This document shows, in pieces, positions 34,273 to 43,851 of a stretch of 64,000 nt of DNA. Numbering within the stretch: the stretch's first letter is position 1; every line of letters starts with the position of its first letter. Origin of the DNA: Pseudophaeobacter sp. EL27 (GTDB taxonomy: Bacteria > Pseudomonadota > Alphaproteobacteria > Rhodobacterales > Rhodobacteraceae); the NCBI RefSeq assembly GCF_900313025.1, contig NZ_OMPQ01000015.1, forward strand, positions 71,775 to 135,774. The letters are read 5' to 3'. Under the pieces are notes generated by a model. It saw only the letters and a list, made by a program, of their open reading frames with translations, was not told where the DNA came from and ran no database searches. Position numbers and translations under genes: made by a program.

Positions 34273-35583
34273 ATGGACACCGCTCAAACCGTTTTGGACA
34301 GCGCCTTCTGGATCTCTGCAGGGGCAATTCTGCTGCTCTTGGTCCTGTCCGCCTTTTTCTCTGGCTCGGAAACAGCCCTGACGGCAGCTTCACGCGGGAA
34401 ACTGCGCAGCCAGGCCGACAAAGGATCGCGCGGAGCACAGCGCGCGCTGGATGTCACCGAGGATAGCGAACGGCTGATCGGATCAGTCTTGCTGGGCAAC
34501 AACCTGGTGAACATCCTGGCGACCTCGCTTGCCACCGCATTGCTGACCCGCACCTTTGGCGAAAGCGGCGTGGCCTTTGCCACCCTGGTCATGACCCTCT
34601 TGGTACTGATCTTTGCCGAGGTGCTGCCAAAGACCTATGCGATCTCCAACGCCGAAAAAGCCGCTTCTGCGGTGGCTCCTATCATTGGGATTTTGGTGAC
34701 CATTCTTGCCCCGATTGTGGCCGCTGTGCGCTTTCTGGTCCGTGGCATCCTGCGACTTTTTGGGGTTAAAATCGACCCCGACAGCCATATCATGGCGATG
34801 CGCGAAGAAATCGCCGGAGCGTTGCAGCTGGGCCATTCTGAAGGCGTGGTGGAGAAAGAAGATCGCGACCGGATCCTCGGCGCGCTGGATCTCTCTGACC
34901 GCTTTGTCGAAGAAATCATGCTGCATCGCTCGCATATTCAGATGATTGATGCCAATGCCGAACCAGCCGATATTCTGGAACAGTGCCTGACCTCGCCCCA
35001 TACCCGCCTGCCGGTCTTCAAGGATGAGCCAGAGAACATCATCGGCATTGTCCACGCCAAGGATCTGCTGCGTGAGATGTATGCCCAGATTGGTGGCCCC
35101 GAAGGGGACGCCAGCGCCCTGCGCAAGTTCGAGATCACCTCGGTGGCCAAGCCGCCATATTTTGTCCCTGAAACCACCACTCTGGACGATCAGATGCGAC
35201 AATTCCTGCGGATGCGCAGCCATTTTGCCCTGGTGGTGGATGAATATGGCGCCCTGCAGGGGTTGATCACGCTGGAAGATATCCTTGAGGAAATTGTTGG
35301 TGAAATCACCGATGAATTTGACCCCGCAGAGCAGTCTCTGGTCAAAAAGGATGCCGATGGCAACTATTCCGTCGAAGGCGCCACCACCATTCGCGACCTG
35401 AACCGGGCCACCGACTGGAATCTGCCCGATGAAGAGGCCAATACCATCGCCGGGCTGGTCATTCATGAGGCCCAGATGATCCCGACCACGGGTCAGGTTT
35501 TCTCCTTCCATGGTTTCCGCTTTGAGGTCACGGCCCGCGAAGGCAACCGGATCACCGCCTTCAAGGTACGCCCCCTGTCATGA
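34273..35583 (+). CDS. CorC/HlyC-type CNNM transporter-like protein (DUF21-CBS-CorC_HlyC)
   Basis: 436 residues. The N-terminal DUF21/CNNM membrane domain starts LLVLSAFFSGSETALTAASR and contains EVLPKTYAISNAEKAAS. It is followed by a CBS pair (LPVFKDEPENIIGIVHAKDL; HFALVVDEYGALQGLITLED) and a C-terminal CorC_HlyC domain (SVEGATTIRDLNRATDW). Such proteins are linked to Mg/Co efflux or resistance; the old name haemolysin is misleading. Its stop overlaps the start of the next gene (ATGA), so the two are coupled. Confidence 0.9.
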   Translation: MDTAQTVLDSAFWISAGAILLLLVLSAFFSGSETALTAASRGKLRSQADKGSRGAQRALDVTEDSERLIGSVLLGNNLVNILATSLATALLTRTFGESGVAFATLVMTLLVLIFAEVLPKTYAISNAEKAASAVAPIIGILVTILAPIVAAVRFLVRGILRLFGVKIDPDSHIMAMREEIAGALQLGHSEGVVEKEDRDRILGALDLSDRFVEEIMLHRSHIQMIDANAEPADILEQCLTSPHTRLPVFKDEPENIIGIVHAKDLLREMYAQIGGPEGDASALRKFEITSVAKPPYFVPETTTLDDQMRQFLRMRSHFALVVDEYGALQGLITLEDILEEIVGEITDEFDPAEQSLVKKDADGNYSVEGATTIRDLNRATDWNLPDEEANTIAGLVIHEAQMIPTTGQVFSFHGFRFEVTAREGNRITAFKVRPLS

Positions 35584-37202
35584 GCCGGGCCTATGCATGG
35601 TTCGACCAGATCGTTCTGGACCTGCTACGCCAGCTGCGCTGGAGTTTTCTGCCGCCACTCCTGATCTATTTTGCCTATGGTGTTCAGGGCATTACCTCGG
35701 TTGTGGCCACCTTTTTCGTAAAGGAGTATCTGGATCTGGAGGCCGCCTTTCTGGCCGGGCTTGCCTTTTGGGTGGGGCTACCCTGGGCGTTGAAGATGCC
35801 ACTCGGGCATCTGGTGGACCTGATCTGGCGGTGGAAATACCTGTTGATCGTGCTGGGCGCCGGGCTGATGGGCACCAGCTATGGCATCATCGCCAGCCTG
35901 CTGATCATGCCCGAGGCAATGGTCCAGATCATGCCCGCCAACAGTTGGTATGTCACTGCCGCTCTGCTCGCCCCTTGCGGGTTTGTGCTGCAGGATGTGG
36001 TTGCCGATGCCATGTCGGTCGAGGCCATCCCCCATTGCAAAACCGATGGCAGCGCCTTTTCTGAAGCCAAAAACCGTACCATGCATACCACCATGCAGAT
36101 GCTGGGCCGGATCACCCTGATTGGCGGCTTCAGCGCAGCAGCAGCCCTGAATGTCTGGTTGTTTGACGGTGCAGAGGCGCTGGCTCAGGCCGAGAAAGGC
36201 GCGCTTTATGCCGATGTCTATCTGCTGGCCCTCATGGTGCCTCTGCTGTCACTGACCGGCATAGCCGTGGCGCTGTTTCAACGCCTGCACCTGGGAAGCA
36301 AGCTGCGTAAAATGGGGCTCAGCCCAAGCGAGATCCAAAGCCGCCTGACGCTGCCACGGGATCCGGTTTTGCTGAATTGGTGGTTTTTTATCGGCGGTGG
36401 CGTCTTTGTGGCGCTGTCGCTTGGCGTAGGCCTCAGCGAGGTTGAACAGGCGCAGGAGCTGGTCTTTGTCGGTTCGATGGCCATTGTTCTGCTGTTGATG
36501 CACCAGTTAATCAAAAGCCTGACAAAGCAACAGGCCCGCGCCTTGATTGGCACCGCGATCATCATCTTCACCTATCGCGCCACACCATTGAATGGCGCCG
36601 CCGCCACCTGGTTCGAGATCGACACGCTGGGCTTTGACCAACAGTTCCTGTCGGTGCTGTCGCTGATCTCATCCTTGCTGACCCTGTTTGGCATGGTGCT
36701 CCTGCGTCCGCTGATTGCCAATAACACCATCGCCTGGATCATCACCTTCCTGGCTCTGACCGAAGCCCTGCTAAGCCTGCCCAATATTGGCCTGTACTAC
36801 GGGCTGCACAATTGGACAGCTCCGCTCACCGGTGGGCTGGTTGATGCACGGTTTATCGCTTTGGTGGATACGGCTGTGGAATCCCCCCTGGGGCAAATCG
36901 CCATGATCCCCATGCTGGCCTGGATTGCCCGCAACGCCCCCAGCAACCTGAAGGCAACCTTCTTTGCGGTCATGGCCTCCTTCACCAACCTGGCACTCTC
37001 AGCCTCTAGCCTCGGGACAAAATACCTCAACCAGGTCTTTGTGGTCACCCGCGAAGTCACTGACGCCAGTGGCCAGATCACCACCCCAGCGGATTACAGC
37101 AACCTTGGAGCACTGCTGATCACAGCGGCGCTGCTGAAACTTGCGATTCCACTGGTGACGATCCTCTTGGTACAAATCAGTCCGCTGCGCAGTACCGACT
37201 AA
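35580..37202 (+). CDS. MFS-type transporter, BT1-like
   Basis: 540 residues with about 12 hydrophobic segments. Early signature motifs such as PWALKMPLGHLVDLIWRWKY and the long hydrophilic loop near 215-260 are compatible with the BT1/folate-biopterin branch of the major facilitator superfamily. FVLQDVVADAMSVEA resembles the conserved helix 4-5 DALV motif of BT1 carriers. The substrate is unknown. It is translationally coupled to the CorC-type gene by a 4-base overlap. Confidence 0.72.
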   Translation: MSRAYAWFDQIVLDLLRQLRWSFLPPLLIYFAYGVQGITSVVATFFVKEYLDLEAAFLAGLAFWVGLPWALKMPLGHLVDLIWRWKYLLIVLGAGLMGTSYGIIASLLIMPEAMVQIMPANSWYVTAALLAPCGFVLQDVVADAMSVEAIPHCKTDGSAFSEAKNRTMHTTMQMLGRITLIGGFSAAAALNVWLFDGAEALAQAEKGALYADVYLLALMVPLLSLTGIAVALFQRLHLGSKLRKMGLSPSEIQSRLTLPRDPVLLNWWFFIGGGVFVALSLGVGLSEVEQAQELVFVGSMAIVLLLMHQLIKSLTKQQARALIGTAIIIFTYRATPLNGAAATWFEIDTLGFDQQFLSVLSLISSLLTLFGMVLLRPLIANNTIAWIITFLALTEALLSLPNIGLYYGLHNWTAPLTGGLVDARFIALVDTAVESPLGQIAMIPMLAWIARNAPSNLKATFFAVMASFTNLALSASSLGTKYLNQVFVVTREVTDASGQITTPADYSNLGALLITAALLKLAIPLVTILLVQISPLRSTD

Positions 37203-37223
37203 CCGGCTCTGAGCCTACTTCCT

Positions 37224-37255
37224 CGTCGTTTCCCTCGTTTCGCCTGGGAACGACG
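37224..37255 (+). terminator. Hairpin after the MFS-type gene
   Basis: CGTCGTTTCCC pairs with GGGAACGACG (one bulge) around an 11-base loop. A T-run begins 11 bases further on, so this is an imperfect terminator. Confidence 0.55.
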
Positions 37256-37330
37256 GGGAGTGTCGCTTTTTTACTGGACTACTGTTCACTTCTGTCCAGA
37301 ATAAAGAAAACACATCCAGGGAGAAGCCTC

Positions 37331-39748
37331 ATGAAGACCACCACCCGTGTGGCCGTGATCGGCGGCGGTGTCGTCGGCTGTTCGGTCCTTTACCACCTGA
37401 CCAAACTGGGCTGGAGCGACGTGATGCTGCTCGAGCGCTCAGAGCTCACCTCTGGTTCCACCTGGCACGCTGCCGGCGGCTTTCACACCCTCAATGGTGA
37501 CACCAATATGGCGGCGCTGCAGGGCTACACCATCAAGCTCTACCGCGAGCTGGAAGAGATCACCGGCATGTCCTGCGGGCTGCACCACGTGGGCGGCGTC
37601 ACCCTCGCCGACAACAAAGAACGCTTTGACATGCTCAAGGCGGAACGTGCCAAGCACCGATTTATGGGGCTGGAGACCGAAATCGTTTCCCCCGAAGAGA
37701 TCAAGAAAATCGCGCCCGTGACCAATATTGATGGCATTATCGGCGGGCTTTACGATCCGCTGGATGGCCATCTTGACCCCTCTGGCACCACCCATGCCTA
37801 TGCCAAAGCAGCCCGCATGGGCGGCGCCACGATCGAGACCCATTGCAAAGTTCTGGAAACCAACCAGCGCCCCGATGGCAGCTGGGACGTGGTGACAGAT
37901 AAGGGCACCATTCACGCTGAACATATCGTCAATGCTGGCGGTCTCTGGGCGCGCGAAGTCGGCGCTATGGCAGGGATCTATTTCCCGCTGCACCCGATGG
38001 AACACCAATATATCGTCACCGACGAAGTCCCGATGATTGCCGAAATCATCGACGCAGGCGGCGAACATCCCCATGTGATGGATCCGGCAGGTGAAAGCTA
38101 TCTGCGCCAGGAAGGCCGTGGGCTCTGCATTGGTTTTTATGAACAGCCCTGCAAACCCTGGGCGGTGAATGGCACCCCCTGGGACTTTGGTCACGAACTC
38201 TTGGGCGATGACTTTGACAAAATCGAAGACTCCATTGATTTTGCCTATAAACGCTTCCCTGCCCTCGAGGCCGCCGGGGTGAAATCGGTGATCCACGGAC
38301 CCTTCACATTTGCCCCCGATGGCAACCCGCTGGTGGGGCCGGTCCCGGGCGTGCGCAACTACTGGTCGGCCTGCGGTGTCATGGCTGGCTTCAGCCAGGG
38401 TGGCGGCGTCGGGTTGATGCTGGCGCAATGGATGATTGAGGGCGAACCTGAACGCGATACCATGGCGCTGGACTGCGCCCGCTATGGCGACTGGATCACC
38501 CCTGGCTATACCCTGCCAAAGGTTATCGAAAACTATCAGACCCGGTTTTCGGTCTCCTACCCCAACGAAGAACTCCCCGCCGCCCGTCCTTTCCGCACCA
38601 CGCCAATGTATGATGTCTTTGACAGCATGGGCGCCGTTTGGGGGCAGCAATACGGGCTGGAAGTGCCCAACTACTTCGCCACAGGAGATGAGCCGCGCTA
38701 CGAGACCCCCTCCTTCCGCCGCTCCAACGCTTTTGAGGCCACCGCCCGCGAAGTCCAAGCGGTCCGCAACGGCGTTGGCATCAACGAGGTGCATAACTTT
38801 GGCAAATACCGGATCACAGGCGCAGGGGCGCGCGCCTGGCTGGACCGTATCATGGCAGGCCGCATCCCTCAACCAGGACGGATCAGCCTCACACCAATGC
38901 TCTCGCCCAAAGGCCGCCTGATTGGTGACTTCACCGTCTCCTGCCTCAGCGAGGAAGAGTTCCAGCTCACCGCCTCTTACGGGGCACAGGCCTATCATAT
39001 GCGCTGGTTCCTTCAGCATCAGGATCCCGGCGTGGGGATCGAGAATATCTCCGACAGGCTGAATGGCTTCCAGATTGCCGGCCCCAGGGCCGCAGAGGTC
39101 CTGCAGGCCTGCACCCTCCAGGATATCTCTGAGATGCGGTTTATGGATGTGCGGCGCATGACCGTGGGTATGGTCGAATGCCTGGTGCAACGGGTCAGCT
39201 ACACTGGGGACCTTGGCTACGAGATCTACTGCGACCTGCCCAGCCAGCGCGCGCTGTGGGATATTCTATGGCAGGCCGGCCAACCCCACGGTATGATGCC
39301 CTTTGGCATGCGGGCGATGATGTCGCTTCGGCTAGATAAGTTCTTTGGCTCCTGGATGAATGAGTTCTCACCAGATTACACCGCAGCAGAAACCGGCCTG
39401 GACCGTTTTATCTCCTTCAAGAAAAACACCGATTTCATTGGCCGATCCGCTGCAGAGGCTGAGCGCGAACAGGGCACAGCCCGTAAACTCTGCGCCTTTG
39501 AAGTCGCGGCAACAGATGCAGATGTGGTCGCCTATGAGCCCATTTCGATCAACGGGGAGGTTGTCGGCTTCTGCACCTCTGGCGGCTACTCCCACCATGC
39601 GCAGAAATCCATCGCTCTTGGCTTTGTTCCCACTCAGGACGCCCAGCCCGGGCTGGAGGTCGAGATCGAAATCCTTGGTGAGATGCATAAGGCCCGACTG
39701 ATCACAGAGCCCCTGTTTGACGCTGAGGGCACCCGCATGCGCGGTTAA
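37331..39748 (+). CDS. FAD-dependent dimethylglycine/sarcosine dehydrogenase-like oxidoreductase with GcvT domain
   Basis: 805 residues. N-terminal Rossmann motif VAVIGGGVVGCSVLYHLTKL with SGSTWHAAGG (the covalent-FAD-type His region), a DAO domain to about 370 (TFAPDGNPLVGPVPGVRNYW), an FAO_M linker, then a GcvT/aminomethyltransferase fold (about 430-700, with QRVSYTGDLGYEIYCDLP) and GcvT C-terminal barrel. The family oxidatively demethylates N-methylated glycines and passes the one-carbon unit to tetrahydrofolate. The exact substrate is uncertain. It stands alone, with a terminator downstream. Confidence 0.85.
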   Translation: MKTTTRVAVIGGGVVGCSVLYHLTKLGWSDVMLLERSELTSGSTWHAAGGFHTLNGDTNMAALQGYTIKLYRELEEITGMSCGLHHVGGVTLADNKERFDMLKAERAKHRFMGLETEIVSPEEIKKIAPVTNIDGIIGGLYDPLDGHLDPSGTTHAYAKAARMGGATIETHCKVLETNQRPDGSWDVVTDKGTIHAEHIVNAGGLWAREVGAMAGIYFPLHPMEHQYIVTDEVPMIAEIIDAGGEHPHVMDPAGESYLRQEGRGLCIGFYEQPCKPWAVNGTPWDFGHELLGDDFDKIEDSIDFAYKRFPALEAAGVKSVIHGPFTFAPDGNPLVGPVPGVRNYWSACGVMAGFSQGGGVGLMLAQWMIEGEPERDTMALDCARYGDWITPGYTLPKVIENYQTRFSVSYPNEELPAARPFRTTPMYDVFDSMGAVWGQQYGLEVPNYFATGDEPRYETPSFRRSNAFEATAREVQAVRNGVGINEVHNFGKYRITGAGARAWLDRIMAGRIPQPGRISLTPMLSPKGRLIGDFTVSCLSEEEFQLTASYGAQAYHMRWFLQHQDPGVGIENISDRLNGFQIAGPRAAEVLQACTLQDISEMRFMDVRRMTVGMVECLVQRVSYTGDLGYEIYCDLPSQRALWDILWQAGQPHGMMPFGMRAMMSLRLDKFFGSWMNEFSPDYTAAETGLDRFISFKKNTDFIGRSAAEAEREQGTARKLCAFEVAATDADVVAYEPISINGEVVGFCTSGGYSHHAQKSIALGFVPTQDAQPGLEVEIEILGEMHKARLITEPLFDAEGTRMRG

Positions 39749-39767
39749 CCCAGCCAGCTCTCCAATT

Positions 39768-39800
39768 AATCAACGCCCCATATGTTTGGGGGCGTTGATT
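39768..39800 (+). terminator. Terminator of the DMGDH-like gene
   Basis: AATCAACGCCCC and GGGGCGTTGATT form a perfect 12-bp stem with a 9-base loop, followed by ACTTTCT. Confidence 0.75.
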
Positions 39801-39955
39801 ACTTTCTGTCTCCCACCTTTTACGCTCCACCTTTTTTCTTTGACAGGCTGAGTGTCACCAGGGAGCCACTTTACTCTGGCCTTCCGCTTTCACTTTTCCC
39901 AAAATATTCCCGCCGGAGGCATCCAACCTCTCCTTTCTCAGCGCGGGACCAATTT

Positions 39956-40537
39956 ATGAGCACCATCGCAATCCTCCTCCTCGCAGCCGGAGCCTCTTCA
40001 CGCATGGTGGGCCGTGACAAGCTGATGGAAGAGATCGATGGGCTGCCCCTGCTGTCCCTGATCTGCAGCCGCGCATCGCAAACCGGGCTGCCCTGCTATG
40101 TGACGGTTCCCAGCCTCTGCCACCCGCGGGTCTCAGTGACCGGAACCGCCCATGTCATTGCAGTGCCAGAGGCCTCAGAGGGCATGGCCGCCTCGATCCG
40201 CACCGGGGTTGCTGCCCTGCCGGCAGAGATCGAGGCCGTGATGATCCTGCCCTGCGACATGCCCGAGCTGCAAACGCAGGATCTCTTACACCTTGCAGCC
40301 CATTACCATGGTCCTGACAATACGGTGCTGCGCGCCACGTCAAGCAACGGCACCCCAGGCCATCCGGTCCTGTTTCCCCGCCGCTGTTTTCCAGCCCTAA
40401 GCCAGATCACCGGAGATCAGGGCGCCCGCGCCGTGTTGCAAAACCAAGAGGTGCAATTGGTGGCCCTACCCGGCCAAAGAGCGGTGACTGATCTGGACAC
40501 CCCAGACGCCTGGGCGCGCTGGCGTGCGGGCAGATAG
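39956..40537 (+). CDS. MobA/MocA-like nucleotidyltransferase
   Basis: 193 residues. The family N-terminus is IAILLLAAGASSRMVGRDKL, with the G-X-G-like AAGASSRM nucleotide loop. VMILPCDMPELQTQDLLHL carries the metal-binding Asp, and SNGTPGHPVLFPRRCFPAL is the product-binding segment. These point to a molybdopterin cytidylyl/guanylyltransferase-type enzyme. The frame is open for 58 codons upstream, but that sequence is not protein-like and spans the preceding terminator, so the ATG at 39956 was chosen. No molybdoenzyme is adjacent. Confidence 0.85.
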   Translation: MSTIAILLLAAGASSRMVGRDKLMEEIDGLPLLSLICSRASQTGLPCYVTVPSLCHPRVSVTGTAHVIAVPEASEGMAASIRTGVAALPAEIEAVMILPCDMPELQTQDLLHLAAHYHGPDNTVLRATSSNGTPGHPVLFPRRCFPALSQITGDQGARAVLQNQEVQLVALPGQRAVTDLDTPDAWARWRAGR

Positions 40538-40561
40538 GGTAATCAGACCCGAGAGGAAAAC

Positions 40562-40596
40562 AAAACTGGGCGACACCCTGCGGTGCCGCCCAGTTT
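40562..40596. terminator. Bidirectional terminator between MobA-like and RTX/Hint genes
   Basis: AAAACTGGGCGACACC pairs with GGTGCCGCCCAGTTTT with one mismatch. T-runs flank it on both strands between converging genes. Confidence 0.9.
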
Positions 40597-40644
40597 TCTA
40601 TTCGGTCCTAAATCGCCACAGTCATGCAGCAGGCCAGTGCAGGC

Positions 40645-43600
40645 TTAATGCACCAAGAGGCGCGCCTCATGACGTTTCAGCGACCGGCGCGCAGAGCTAT
40701 AGGCTTCTCGGCCGACCTCGGACTTCAGCTCAGGGAAGATCTCATAGACCTCGTTGCGCTGCGCGTTATCAAGGCCCCGCAGGGACTGATCGCCAGGCTG
40801 GAAGCTTTCAGTCCAGGCACCATCCGAGAGCACCACCTCGTGCTGATCGAACATGAAGTGGATATAGGTGACCGAGCTGGTCTCAACAGCGTCCACACCT
40901 GCCAGGCCAGTCAGATGTTTGGCGGCAACCAGGACTTCGCGATCTTCAAAGTAGAGAGCGGTCTTGTCATTGGCCACCAGTACGCGGTGGTTCGGGCTAA
41001 CCATCATATCGCGCTCAGGCAGACCATTGCCCAGAGCACCTTCGCGGATCAGGATCGGCTGCAGATGCTCTGCGGCCTTCAGATCTGCCGTGGCAAGGTT
41101 ATGTTTGCCCAACCAGCGAATGGACTGGATACCATTGTCCCGGGTGATGATCCGATCGCCAACCGCCAGATCCTCAACGCGGCGCTCGCCCTCGGGGGTG
41201 GCGATCAGCGTGCCAGGGGTAAAGCAGGGAACGATGACGTTTTCGATCTCAAAGAAGTCAGCCGTACCCGTAACTTCGCCAGCGGAGTTCAGGAAAGACA
41301 CAGTCCCGTTTTCAGCATTGGTAGGATCATATTCCACCACAAGGCTGCCGCCAGGGTTCTGCTCTTCGGCAACGCCGCGCAGATCCAGCACGTCGACATC
41401 GCTGTCGTCATCATCTTCGCCGCCATAGACGGTATCGTTCTGGCTGATCCCGGAGATGGTGTCCGAACCAGTCCCGCCCCGAGCAAAGTCGGTGCCATCG
41501 CCTGCCCCCAGATCGATCTCATCCAGACCTGCACCACCGTCCAGCTCATCGTCACCCTGACCGCCCAGGATGGTGTCGTCGCCCTCGCCACCGGTCACGG
41601 TGTCATCATCGATGCCTGCATCGATCATATCGTTGCCGATACCACCAGAGATAAGGTCATCATCATCCTGGCCATAGATCACATCATCGCCAGCGCCGCC
41701 GTCGATGGTATCCATGCCATTAGTGGGATCCGGATCCACCGGACGCCCGTCCGATCCATCATCCGTGATGTTGAGCCCGTCAGGGAAGATCGGGTCCAGA
41801 CCGCCATAAATGGTATCGGAGCCTGCGCCCCCCATCAGGCTGTCAGAACCTTCACCACCGGTGATCACATCGTCTTCGGTGCCGCCGTCGATGGTATCGT
41901 CGTCGATGCCGCCATCGATGGTATCCGAACCCGCACCGCCAGTGATCAGGTCGTTGTCGTCGCCGGTGAGAATGATATCGTTGCCGGCACCGCCATCTAC
42001 AGTGTCACGGTCATCCAGCGGATCTGCATCTGCAGGCACGGCTGGAATGGATGGCGTGGTACCATCATATCCGGGGAAACCGCGATCCGGCAGCGGCACG
42101 GCGTTATCTGAAGAGGTGTCGATGACATCATCACCTTCACCACCCTCGACGCTGTCAGAGCCCTCACCGCCATCGATAGTGTCGTCACCGTCACCACCAA
42201 TCAGCGAGTCCTCGCCGTCGTTGCCATCAATGATGTCATTACCTTCGCCACCATCAATAGTGTCATCGCCGGGAATGCTGGTCACCGGGGTGCCAAGGGC
42301 GTCAAAGAAGACATCGCTGACAACAACGCTGCTGTTGATTGTGCCGTCCTGCGTATGGGTGATCACAATCGACGACACCGGGCCGGGAATTGTCACCAAC
42401 ATCGAGGTGTCTGGGTTGTCATCGCTGGTAAAAGTATCATCTTCACGCGCCGAGGCGGTATCATAGCCCGAAACTGCATCGGTGTCTTCCATGGTCAAAC
42501 CAGGGCCACCCGCAAGGTTCACCACGACCGGGTTTCCGGCGGCGTCAAAAGCCGTGATGGTGACCGCGCTGTCGGCGTCAATATCGCTGACACGGAAGGA
42601 CACATCGCCAACCGCATCCGAGAAATCCAGCTGATAGTCAACGGTGCTGCCATCTGAGCTGACATCGGAGTTCAGACCGCTTGTCGGATCTGCCGAAATG
42701 CCGCCTGTGTTGATATTGCCAACAAACTGCGGCACGTCAGAGAACTCGTTACCGGTGTCACCGGAACTGCCGGAGACCGAAAAATCAACGGTAATAGATC
42801 CGGTATCCTGTGAGAAACCGCCGCTCAGATCGTCGCCTGCATCCACAGGATCGCCACCATCGGGATCAGGTGCAAGGTCCCACTGGAACACTTCACGGGT
42901 GCCACCACCGCCAACGCCGGGCACGTCCGTGTCACCGGAGAGCACATCATCGCCGACGCCACCTTCCAGGCTGTCGGCACCGCCGCCGCCATGCACGGTA
43001 TCGTCGCCTTCGCCCGCCAGCACGGTGTCATCACCGGTACCTGCGTTGACCAGATCATCATCTTCGCCATCTGCGGGGTTGTTCGCATCATCATTGTCGA
43101 TGCGGTCGCCTTCAGGATCACCCAGATAGGAGGTGTCGATCAGATCATCACCAGCGGTGCCTTCGACGATCCCGTCCAGACCACCACCGCTCACTGTGAC
43201 AACATTGTCGTCCAGCACGGCAACATAGTCGATGCCGCCATCAAAGGTATTGCCGCCATCTCCATCAGCGCCAATAACAAAGCTGTCTTCGCCATCTGCT
43301 GCCACATCCATGGTCATGCCATCGATATCATCGCCAGTGGTATAGCTGGTGCCCTGGGTTGTGTTCTCCACAAGCAAAGTGACGCCACCTGGGCTCCACC
43401 CATAGGAAACAGTCACCACATCCCCGGCAGCAAAGAACCCCGTACCAGTCTCAAAGGCCACCTCATTGCCGCCATCGGCATGGGTCAACTGAACCGAGCC
43501 ATCTTCGGTGACGCGGACTACAAAATTCTCACCGTCGCTGTCGCCTTCCGTCTCCAGACCGCGGCTGACAACGGTTTGATCCCCGACACCCGGGTAAGAG

Positions 43601-43851
43601 TTGGCCTTGAACGAGGTAATGAGCGTACCGGTGGCCAGATCAAAGGGATCATCATTATCGCCTGCCACGGTGAATTGGCTGCCATCACCATTGCCCAGCA
43701 TCCAACCACCAGCGTAAGAGGCGCCGCCAGATCCAACGCCATCCTGAGCGATGCCATCGCCAAGACCGCTGTCGTCCTCGGTATATCCATCGCGGAAATC
43801 CCAAAGACCAATCAGATTAGCCGAATACGGGTTGTCAAAATTGTCAGCCAT
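40645..43851 (-). CDS. Secreted RTX (haemolysin-type calcium-binding) protein with C-terminal Hint domain
   Basis: 1068 residues. There is no Sec signal; the N-terminus is acidic. A LamG/concanavalin-like region occupies about 10-225 (NLIGLWDFRDGYTEDDSG). RTX nonapeptide blocks follow (GGGGADSLEGGVGDD; GGEGSDSVEGGEGDD; GGAGSDTIDGGIDDD) with a beta domain between them, and then a Hint domain from Cys876 (CFTPGTLIATPEGERRVEDL, VSPNHRVLVANDKTALYF) of about 140 residues. RTX repeats bind calcium and imply type I secretion. The Hint domain may self-process or attach the protein covalently. No T1SS genes are nearby. Ribosome-binding site AGGAGA before the ATG. Confidence 0.88.
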   Translation of the reverse strand: MADNFDNPYSANLIGLWDFRDGYTEDDSGLGDGIAQDGVGSGGASYAGGWMLGNGDGSQFTVAGDNDDPFDLATGTLITSFKANSYPGVGDQTVVSRGLETEGDSDGENFVVRVTEDGSVQLTHADGGNEVAFETGTGFFAAGDVVTVSYGWSPGGVTLLVENTTQGTSYTTGDDIDGMTMDVAADGEDSFVIGADGDGGNTFDGGIDYVAVLDDNVVTVSGGGLDGIVEGTAGDDLIDTSYLGDPEGDRIDNDDANNPADGEDDDLVNAGTGDDTVLAGEGDDTVHGGGGADSLEGGVGDDVLSGDTDVPGVGGGGTREVFQWDLAPDPDGGDPVDAGDDLSGGFSQDTGSITVDFSVSGSSGDTGNEFSDVPQFVGNINTGGISADPTSGLNSDVSSDGSTVDYQLDFSDAVGDVSFRVSDIDADSAVTITAFDAAGNPVVVNLAGGPGLTMEDTDAVSGYDTASAREDDTFTSDDNPDTSMLVTIPGPVSSIVITHTQDGTINSSVVVSDVFFDALGTPVTSIPGDDTIDGGEGNDIIDGNDGEDSLIGGDGDDTIDGGEGSDSVEGGEGDDVIDTSSDNAVPLPDRGFPGYDGTTPSIPAVPADADPLDDRDTVDGGAGNDIILTGDDNDLITGGAGSDTIDGGIDDDTIDGGTEDDVITGGEGSDSLMGGAGSDTIYGGLDPIFPDGLNITDDGSDGRPVDPDPTNGMDTIDGGAGDDVIYGQDDDDLISGGIGNDMIDAGIDDDTVTGGEGDDTILGGQGDDELDGGAGLDEIDLGAGDGTDFARGGTGSDTISGISQNDTVYGGEDDDDSDVDVLDLRGVAEEQNPGGSLVVEYDPTNAENGTVSFLNSAGEVTGTADFFEIENVIVPCFTPGTLIATPEGERRVEDLAVGDRIITRDNGIQSIRWLGKHNLATADLKAAEHLQPILIREGALGNGLPERDMMVSPNHRVLVANDKTALYFEDREVLVAAKHLTGLAGVDAVETSSVTYIHFMFDQHEVVLSDGAWTESFQPGDQSLRGLDNAQRNEVYEIFPELKSEVGREAYSSARRSLKRHEARLLVH

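Noticed and set aside
37439-39190. 583-codon ORF antisense to the DMGDH-like gene
   Set aside because: Complementary-strand shadow of a strongly coding gene with matching codon-position bias.
41400-43100. Possible CRISPR or tandem-repeat array
   Set aside because: The short repeated units encode RTX nonapeptides in frame; spacing and content are protein-driven.
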